From Aliishimia sp963721175 (GTDB lineage Bacteria > Pseudomonadota > Alphaproteobacteria > Rhodobacterales > Rhodobacteraceae): a stretch of DNA of 64,000 nucleotides. The translations under genes and the position numbers were made by a program. Shown one piece after another: positions 57,721 through 64,000 of this stretch (its first letter is position 1; each line of letters starts with the position of its first letter). The notes beneath the pieces were generated by a model. It was not told the origin of the DNA and ran no database searches. It worked only from the letters and a program-made list of their open reading frames with translations. The stretch is taken from positions 186,001 to 250,000 of the forward strand of contig CAVRIG010000023.1 in the NCBI GenBank assembly GCA_963721175.1, written 5' to 3'.

Positions 57721-58652
57721 TTAGCCGATTGGTCTTTTTCGCGCAGCCTCCGGCGGGGTCCGGCCGAACCCGGCTGGTTGCATGCGCCGGGTGCATGCCG
57801 CTGCGCAGCTGCCTGGCCAGCCCTTGGCGCGCGTCGGCGTCCGGTGCGGCCGCAGCGCGGTTCATTTTGGTAGGGGCGGATAGCTGCGTCGTGCGCGCAT
57901 GAGCAGCGCGGAAACCGGCGCGGTCCAGGTTGCCCGGACACCGCGCTGCGCGAGGAGCGGGCGCAGCAAGCCCATGTCGGAGATCATCCACCTCGGGCCG
58001 CGGTGCCGTGCCTGGCGCGCCGGAGCAGCGTGGCGTTGGGCGCCGGAACAGCGTGGCGTGCATCGCATCGAGCGCGACCTACGGATCGTAAACCACGAAG
58101 CACTGGTCGCAGCGTCGATCATGTCCGGCGCATAGCCGTAGCGTCGACGTGAAATCGGGAGGTGCGCCGTCTTGACGAAGCGGCGGTCCCAATCGGTCAT
58201 GTCGCGGGTCCAGCGTGGCCTGCGGCCGGATCGCCAGAACGTCGCGCCGGGGGCCGCCACGGAAAAGGCGGCCGCGGCATAGCCGCACGACCCGGCGCCG
58301 TAGAAGAGAACCTGGTCGAAATCCTCGAAGAACCCGTCGTCGACCAGCCGGTCGAAAATGGCGTAGACGGCGTCGTCACGGAACCAAGTGTCCCCGTCGG
58401 CTCACCAGCGCGAGATGCGACCAGCCGATCGCGCTCTGACCATCTCCCATCCACCGGCTGCGCATCCGGGGACAGCGCCCGGATCCCTGAATGCGTCTCG
58501 AAGGTGACCAGCAGGGTCGGACCGGTTCCTGAAAGATCGCCGAGAAGTGCCGAGTGCCCAGCTGCTCGAAGTAGCCGTCGTTCGTCGCGTCAACCATGTC
58601 CACGCGTTGTCGCCAGTCGCCTTCTCAACCCCGACAGGGGGCGGTCAAACAT
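57721..58652 (-). CDS. Hypothetical protein of the family often labelled 'phosphoadenosine phosphosulfate reductase', frame heavily interrupted
   Basis: Pieces in three frames can be joined into one protein of about 310 residues: WRQRVDMVDATNDGYFEQLGTRHFSAIFQ, then DRLVDDGFFEDFDQVLFYGAGSCGYAAAAFSVAAPGAT, then DPRHDRL / TDWDRRFVKTAHLPISRRRYGYAPDMIDAAT and a basic C-terminal part. I recognise the FYGAG..GYAA and YGYAPDMI signatures from a Rhodobacteraceae family that databases label PAPS reductase without visible sulfate-reduction motifs; the core looks alpha/beta-hydrolase-like. At least four shifts are present and both ends are approximate. No function is assigned. Confidence 0.55.
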
Positions 58653-58914
58653 GCTGGCGTGATCTCGCATCTGTCGGACCTCGGCGTAACGATGCAATCA
58701 TTGTCCGCGCGCGCCGCACAAATTGCAATAGATGGGCCTGACCGTCCTCAAGAGCCAATGCGCGACCGGGAACCCCCGGCAGTCGACACCGCGGCGGCGG
58801 AGGCGCGACGGCGGGCCAGAAATCTCCTATGGGCCATTGGTCTCGAAGCAAATCGCGCGGCACCGACTTGCGACCCACGGCTGGAATGCAGTCTGTTCCG
58901 CAAGGAGATCATAC

Positions 58915-59829
58915 ATGACCGGATTTGCCAGTATCGACGCGGTGCAAGAGGAATTGGCGCCGGACGGGGTACATCTGCGGCCGCGACGCTGGCGACGGTC
59001 GTGTTCCTCGCCCTGCGGCTTGGGCGGCCGCTGTTTCTCGAAGGCGAGGCCGGCGTCGGCAAGACCGAGATCGCCAAGGCGATCGCCCCAGGCCTGGGCC
59101 GCCGGCTGATCCGGCTGCAATGCTACGAGGGGCTTGATGCCTCGCGCGCCGTCTACGAATGGAACTTCTCCGGCGCAGATGGTCGCGATCCGCACGGCCG
59201 AGGCCGCCGGCGGCGCGGACCGCGACGCGCTGACAGACCGAACTTTTCAGCGACGACTATCCTGATCGAGCGGCCGCTCCTGCAGGCGATGCGCCCCGAG
59301 CCCGGCGGTCCGCCGGTGCTGCTGATCGACGAACTCGACCGCACCGACGAGCCGTTCGAGGCGTTCCTGCTGGAGGCGCTCAGCGACTTCCAGGTGACGA
59401 TCCCCGAACTCGGCACGATCAAGGCGCCCGAACCGCCCATCGTGATCCTGACCTCCAACCGCACGCGCGAGGTGCATGACGCGCTGAAACGCCGCTGCCT
59501 CTATCACTGGGTCGACTACCCGAATTTCGAACGCGAGATGTCGATCCTGCACGCCCGCGCACCCGAGGCCGCCGAGACGCTCTCGCCGCGAGGTCGTGGC
59601 CTTCGTCCAGCGGCTGCGCACGGAGGATCTGTTCAAGAAGCCCGGCGTGGCGGAAACCATCGACTGGGCCAAATGCCTGTTGGCGCTGGACGTGATCAAC
59701 CTCTCGCCCGAGGTCATCGCCGACACGCTGGGCGCGATCCTGAAATACCAGGACGACATCCAGAAGATGCAGGGCTCGGAGGCGAAACGGCTGCTGGACG
59801 AGGCGCGCGCCAGCCTCGAGCCAGCATGA
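58915..59829 (+). CDS. MoxR-family AAA ATPase, frame interrupted
   Basis: About 300 residues. The start MTGFASIDAVQEELA at ATG 58915 has AAGGAG upstream. The Walker A region FLALRLGRPLFLEGEAGVGKTEIAKAIA, RLIRLQCYEGLDASRAVYEWNF, Walker B PVLLIDELDRTDEPFEAFLLEALSDFQVTIPELGTIKAPEPPIVILTSNRTREVHDALKRRCLYHW and the end DLFKKPGVAETIDWAKCLLALDVI are MoxR/CoxD-like. Shifts lie near 58978, 59175-59260 and 59590. MoxR ATPases act as chaperones with a VWA partner, which is the next gene here. Confidence 0.85.
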
Positions 59830-59890
59830 CCCGTCTTTGGGTCCAGAAATACCTCGGGGGGAGTGGGGGCTGGCCCCCCAGCCGTCGCTG
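59830..59890 (-). repeat. Dispersed palindromic repeat, copy 2
   Basis: Read on the minus strand it gives a GGGGGCCAGCCCCC hairpin followed by CCCCCGAGGTATTT...ACCCAAAGACGG. It is the partner of the element at 14766-14835, in the opposite orientation, and fills the short gap between the MoxR and VWA genes. Confidence 0.65.
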
Positions 59891-61149
59891 ATGGCTCAAT
59901 ACGCACCGATCGAAATTCCCGGAGAACCCGAAGCTCGCGCGGCAACATCACGCATTTCGCCCGGGCGCTGCGCCGGGCCGGGCTGCCGATCGGTCCGGGC
60001 CGGGTGATCGACGCGATCCGCGCGGTGGAGGCCGCGGGGTTTTCCGACAAGCAGGAATTCTACTGGACGCTGCACGCCTGCTTCGTGTCGCGCCCCGAAC
60101 AGCGACGCGATCTTCGCGCAGGTCTTCCGGCTCTACTGGCGCGACCCGCGGTATCTGGAACACATGATGTCGATGATGTTGCCGGCGATCCGGGGCGTGC
60201 AGGAGGACCGGACGGCGCAGGCCGCCGAAAAACGGGCGGCGGAGGCATTGCTCGACGGGCTCGGTGACGCGCCTGAGGATTTCGAGGAGCCGGAGGGCGA
60301 GGGCACCGAAATCGAGACTCGACGCGTCAATGACGATCTCGGAGCAGGAAAGGCTCAAGACGCTCGATTTCGAACAGATGTCGGTGGCAGAGATGGCCGC
60401 GGCCAAGCGGATGCTCGCGCGGCTGAACCTGCCGGTTGACCCCATCGCCTCACGCCGCATGCGGGCGAGCCATCTGGGGCACCGGGTCGATGCGGCCCGC
60501 ACGTTGCGGCGGTCGATGCGGCAGGGGGGAGAGTTGCACCAGATCGCGCTCAAGGAACGGCGCATCCGGTGGCCGAATCTCGTGGCGCTCTGCGACATAT
60601 CCGGATCGATGAGCCAGTATTCCCGCGTGGTGCTGCATTTCCTGCACGCGGTGTCGAACGCGAAGGGTGCAGGGTTGGTCCAAGGTCCACGCCTTCACCT
60701 TCGGCACGCGGCTGACCAACATCACCCGGCACCTTGCCCATCGCGATGTCGACGCCTCGCTCAAGGCGGCGGGGGCGGAGGCGCAGGACTGGGAAGGTGG
60801 CACGCGGATCGGCGACTGCCTCGCCACGTTCAACCGCGACTGGTCGCGTCGCGTTCTGGGGCAGGGCGCGGTCGTGCTGCTGATCACCGACGGGCTGGAC
60901 CGCGGCGATCCCATGGCGCTCGCCGCTCAGATGCAGCGGCTTCACCTCTCCGCGCGCCGACTTGTGTGGCTGAACCCGCTCTTGCGGTGGGACGGTTTCG
61001 CGCCCAAGGCCACCGGGATCTCCGCCATGCTGCCCCATGTCGACAGCTTCCGCGCGGGCCACTCGATCGCATCGCTGGAGGCACTTGCCGAGGTGATTTC
61101 CAAACGGGACGATCATGGCGAAAAGGCCCGCCTCATGGCGATGCTCTGA
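59891..61149 (+). CDS. VWA domain protein (CoxE-like), frame interrupted
   Basis: About 415 residues. The N-terminal part reads NITHFARALRRAGLPIGPGRVIDAIRAVEAAGFSDKQEFYWTLHACFVSRPEQ, followed by VFRLYWRDPRYLEHMMSMMLPAI in another frame. Then come QERLKTLDFEQMSVAEMAAAKRMLARLNLPVDPIASRR and the VWA domain: LVALCDISGSMSQYSRVVLHFLHAVSNA (DxSxS metal site), SKVHAFTFGTRLTNITRHL, GGTRIGDCLATFNRDW and VVLLITDGLDRGDP. Shifts lie near 59940, 60103, 60325 and 60670. It pairs with the upstream MoxR ATPase. Most relatives assist metal-centre insertion, for instance in CO dehydrogenase, but no such target is nearby. Confidence 0.82.
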
Positions 61150-61263
61150 GCCCTCGTTGCGCGGACCTTCACCCTGCCATCGGAGTGCCGAGATCCCGAT
61201 TTGGAGTGAGTTATCGAGGTCCGGGGTTGCTGCGAACTTCCCGGGTTGAACAGCGCAAGGAAT

Positions 61264-61977
61264 TCAATTGGCCTTCGCACGTCTGAAGGCGGCCCAACCG
61301 TAGGCTACTGCCCAACCCGCGATCATCAACTCGATGTATTCTGTCATCCACCGGATCGAGACGCGCACATATTCCACCACCGTCACGTGCTCGATCATCA
61401 GCTTCGGAATGGTGGCGATGAAGATCGCGAATGTCAGCGGAAAGAGGATGGCCGGAGCGTGAAGCGCGGTCCAGGTTCCCTGCGGGAACCACGAAAACCG
61501 CGACGCCATCATAAAGACCGCGCCGCCGACAAAGGCGAGATACAACTTGCCGGCGCCGCCATGAATTCCGGCGAGGTTGTGAAAGTTGGCTTCGTTCTGC
61601 ATGTTGATCCCGCTCAACACCTCCGGCGTGTCGAACCCGAGGATGTGCTGGCCCCAGGAGATCTCCTCCATCGCCCCGCAGAAGCAGACAACGGCGAATC
61701 CGGCCAGTGCGACGCCCGCGACCCGATGTCGGTGGATGAACCACCACTGGCGCATGGCGAGGAAACCGAATACGCCCGCCGCAAGAAACCCCGATACGGT
61801 GAGCAGTTCGACGGGATTGCTTTCACGGTCGATCGAAATCCAGTCGATGAAACCGCGCCTGGTAGCCGGTAATACCGTCAAGGCGGTCCAGACGGCGAGA
61901 CCCAACCACGGCGCGTAGACGAGCGCGAAATGCGTCGTACGGCCGATTGGCGAAGCAGGCAGAAACGTGGTACTCAT
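61264..61977 (-). CDS. Uncharacterised six-helix membrane protein with EEISWGQ motif
   Basis: This 237-residue protein has six hydrophobic helices at about 18-39, 57-80, 87-108, 148-167, 177-197 and 215-233. Between helices 3 and 4 lies AMEEISWGQHILGFDTPEVL, then INMQNEANFHNLAGIHG, a dense set of Glu, His, Asn and Gln that I recall as conserved in a family of unnamed bacterial membrane proteins. The acidic and histidine residues near a helix end would suit a membrane enzyme, but this is inference. ATG 61977 and the stop at 61264 give an intact frame. It stands alone after the VWA gene. Confidence 0.75.
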   Translation of the reverse strand: MSTTFLPASPIGRTTHFALVYAPWLGLAVWTALTVLPATRRGFIDWISIDRESNPVELLTVSGFLAAGVFGFLAMRQWWFIHRHRVAGVALAGFAVVCFCGAMEEISWGQHILGFDTPEVLSGINMQNEANFHNLAGIHGGAGKLYLAFVGGAVFMMASRFSWFPQGTWTALHAPAILFPLTFAIFIATIPKLMIEHVTVVEYVRVSIRWMTEYIELMIAGWAVAYGWAAFRRAKAN

Positions 61978-62276
61978 CAACGCACCCTTTCGAACGCACC
62001 TTCTGGCAGTGATTGTCACAAAACCTTCGTAAATACTTAATGCGACCTTCACAATCGGCAAGGACGTCCAAGTGTTGACGTAAGTTGAGAAGTCTACGAG
62101 TTTCGAGGAAATACCGCGGATAGCCGGGTGCCGCTTCTGCGGTTCGGTGACAGGGAGCCGGGGCATCGGGGGACGATGGAGTTCTTGGCCCGACATGTGG
62201 CGGCGGGTATTCCATGCCGGCGCTGCGGCGCGCGCGACACCGGCTTGTGTTTCGTCCGGTGCGCCCGGATCGGCCG

Positions 62277-64000
62277 TCAGGCCACGGCGGCGGCGAAGCT
62301 GGTTCGGTAGATGCGGGAGAGATCGGCAAGCGGGGCTTCGGAGTTGCCCATGCGCACCGTGTGGCCGCCGAAGCGACCGACCGAGTTGATCGCGATGCCG
62401 GCCTTCGCGGCCGCGACCATCAACGCTTCGGCCTTGTCGAAGCTGCAGGCGATCAGGTAACGCGCCTGATCCTCGCCGAAGAGTTCGGCGGTGTCCGCGC
62501 TGGAGAGATGGATGCCCACGCCGGACGCTTCGGCCAGTTCGAACGCCGCGAGCGCGAGGCCGCCATCCGACAGGTCGGTGCACGCGCCGATGAGCGTCCG
62601 GTTGGCGCGGATGAACTCGCCATGCGCGCGCTCGGCCTCCAGATCCACATGCGGTGCGTCGCCGTCGTGGCGGTTGAACACCTCCGTCAGGAGGGCGGAG
62701 CGGCCCAGATGTCCGCGCGTTTCCCCCAAGACCAGGGCGACATGGCCCGCGCGGACCTGCGTACCGATGATGTCGTCGGGGCTGTCGATCAGCCCGACGG
62801 CGCCGATGGTTGGCGTGGGCAGGATCGCCGATCCGTCCGTCTCGTTGTAGAGCGATACGTTGCCCGACACGATCGGCATGTCGAGCGCCGCGCAGGCGGC
62901 ACCGATGCCTTCGATCGCGCCCACGAACTGACCCATGATCTCAGGTTTTTCCGGGTTGCCGAAATTCAGGTTGTCCGTAGCGGCCAGCGGCCTCGCACCC
63001 ACCGCGGTCAGGTTGCGGTAGGCTTCCGCCACGGCCTGCTTGCCGCCCTCGACGGGGTTGGCTTGGACATATCGCGGCGTGACGTCCGACGTGAAGGCCA
63101 GCGCCTTGCCCGTGCCGTGGACCCGGATGATCCCGGCTCCGATGCCCGGCGTACGGCTCGTGTCCGCCATCACCATCGTGTCGTATTGCTCGTAGACCCA
63201 CTGCTTGGCGGCGTAGTTCGGAGAGGAAATCAGCGCTTTCAGTCCGTCGATCGGGTCGATGCCGGGCACGTCGCGCAAATCCTCGGCCTGCGGCGTCGGC
63301 TCCCACGGACGGTCGTATTCCGGCGCTTCCGAGGAGAGCTTGGAGAGGGGCAGGTCCGCCTTCACCTCGCCATCCAGCGTGACGAGGAACCGATCCTCCG
63401 CAATCGTTTCGCCCACGATGGCGAAGTCGAGATCCCATTTCTCGAACACCGCGCGCGCCTGCGGTTCGAGGTCGGGGTTCAGGACCATCAGCATCCGCTC
63501 CTGGCTTTCGCTCAGCATCATCTCGTAGGCGCTCATGGCATCTTCGCGCGTCGGCACCTTTTCGAGATCGAGCCGCACGCCAAGCCCGCCCTTGTCCCCC
63601 ATCTCCACCGCGGAGCATGTGAGACCGGCCGCCCCCATGTCCTGAATCGAGATCACGGCGCCGGTGGCCATCAACTCCATGCAGGCTTCCATCAGCCGTT
63701 TTTCGGTGAAGGGGTCGCCGACCTGCACCGTGGGGCGTTTCTCCTCGATCGTGTCGTCGAACTCGGCGCTGGCCATGGTCGCGCCGCCGACGCCGTCGCG
63801 CCCCGTCTTGGCCCCGAGGTAGACGACCGGCATGCCGACACCGGACGCGGCGGAGTAGAAGATCTTGTCTGTATCCGCGAGGCCGGCGGCGAAGGCGTTG
63901 ACGAGGCAATTGCCGTTGTAGGCGGGATCGAAGCGGACCTCTCCCCCCGCGCAAGGCACGCCGAAGCAATTTCCGTATCCGCCGATCCCCTCGACCACGC
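62277..64000 (-). CDS. purL: Phosphoribosylformylglycinamidine synthase subunit II, N-terminus beyond window
   Basis: The visible 574 residues are the C-terminal part of PurL, which makes FGAM from FGAR, glutamine and ATP. The start codon lies outside the window. Visible pieces are VEGIGGYGNCFGVPCAGGEVRFDPAYNGNCLVNAF, ASGVGMPVVYLGAKTGRDGVGGATMAS (ATP-binding GAKTGRDG), SIQDMGAAGLTCSAVEMGDKGGLGVRLDLEKVP and the second AIRS-like half with TDNLNFGNPEKPE and LSDGGLALAAFELAEASGVG. The frame is intact to the stop at 62277. It is single in direction here, with the unknown membrane protein gene downstream. Confidence 0.95.
   Translation of the reverse strand, partial: VVEGIGGYGNCFGVPCAGGEVRFDPAYNGNCLVNAFAAGLADTDKIFYSAASGVGMPVVYLGAKTGRDGVGGATMASAEFDDTIEEKRPTVQVGDPFTEKRLMEACMELMATGAVISIQDMGAAGLTCSAVEMGDKGGLGVRLDLEKVPTREDAMSAYEMMLSESQERMLMVLNPDLEPQARAVFEKWDLDFAIVGETIAEDRFLVTLDGEVKADLPLSKLSSEAPEYDRPWEPTPQAEDLRDVPGIDPIDGLKALISSPNYAAKQWVYEQYDTMVMADTSRTPGIGAGIIRVHGTGKALAFTSDVTPRYVQANPVEGGKQAVAEAYRNLTAVGARPLAATDNLNFGNPEKPEIMGQFVGAIEGIGAACAALDMPIVSGNVSLYNETDGSAILPTPTIGAVGLIDSPDDIIGTQVRAGHVALVLGETRGHLGRSALLTEVFNRHDGDAPHVDLEAERAHGEFIRANRTLIGACTDLSDGGLALAAFELAEASGVGIHLSSADTAELFGEDQARYLIACSFDKAEALMVAAAKAGIAINSVGRFGGHTVRMGNSEAPLADLSRIYRTSFAAAVA

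Noticed and set aside
57000..61200. A decaying genomic island
   Set aside because: Genes here are broken but their proteins remain fully recognisable and include pyrC and dnaB-neighbour functions; GC content matches the flanks and no integrase or repeat borders exist. Sequencing error is simpler.

Overview
The window is a stretch of GC-rich alphaproteobacterial chromosome, almost certainly Rhodobacteraceae (Roseobacter/Rhodobacter group). This rests on a gene transfer agent (GTA) structural cluster in RcGTA order, a pyruvate dehydrogenase operon whose E1-beta carries its own lipoyl domain, an Hsp20-DUF1150 pair, a VPLPA-CTERM-like protein, a perfect alphaproteobacterial LexA box (GTTC-N7-GTTC) before uvrA, and the household gene types seen throughout. 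No species call is possible from the sequence alone.

Layout. (1) 1-10.6 kb: the 3' two thirds of a GTA cluster (end of gp4, then gp5 capsid to gp15 and a small trailing gene), tightly packed and mostly joined by 1-4 base overlaps. (2) 10.6-17.8 kb: DksA/TraR zinc protein, cysE, a two-domain methyltransferase protein, cysK, an orphan sensor kinase and a zinc metalloprotease. (3) 18-22.6 kb: pdhA, a VOC protein, pdhB and pdhC on the minus strand behind a palindromic operator, with ftsB upstream. (4) 22.7-25.9 kb: SDR, pgk and a tandem cytosolic/exported cyclophilin pair. (5) 26-30.4 kb: MFS pseudogene, bactofilin, M23 peptidase, DUF455 and bcp. (6) 30.4-41.3 kb: AsmA-like giant protein, queA, MFS, DUF924, lpd, purK-purE, DUF465, Hsp20-DUF1150. 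(7) 41.5-46.9 kb: PhzF-like protein, VPLPA-CTERM protein, uvrA, DUF2892 protein. (8) 47-50 kb: a valine-degradation operon (acyl-CoA dehydrogenase, 3-hydroxyisobutyryl-CoA hydrolase, mmsB). (9) 50.1-50.6 kb: a protein-free interval with a probable small RNA. (10) 50.6-53.1 kb: Mla-type ABC ATPase and permease followed upstream by alr. (11) 53.2-64 kb: DUF1194, dnaB, pyrE, pyrC, a broken hypothetical gene, a MoxR-VWA pair, a membrane protein, and purL running off the end.

The oddest property of the window is the number of interrupted reading frames. About 17 of roughly 60 genes are broken, and they include the essential or near-essential dnaB, pyrE, pyrC and pdhC plus the repair gene uvrA. Most breaks are single-base gains outside homopolymers, with family-typical protein sequence continuing on both sides. 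I read these mainly as uncorrected sequencing or assembly indels. One case, the MFS gene at about 26 kb, also lacks a large internal segment and looks like real decay. Broken genes are annotated over their whole span with the shift points given.

No CRISPR array, tRNA, rRNA, integrase or insertion sequence was seen. The best candidates for something new are the small RNA near 50.4 kb, the palindromic operator in front of pdhA, the inverted repeat in front of the DUF2892 gene, and an uncharacterised membrane protein with an EEISWGQ signature.
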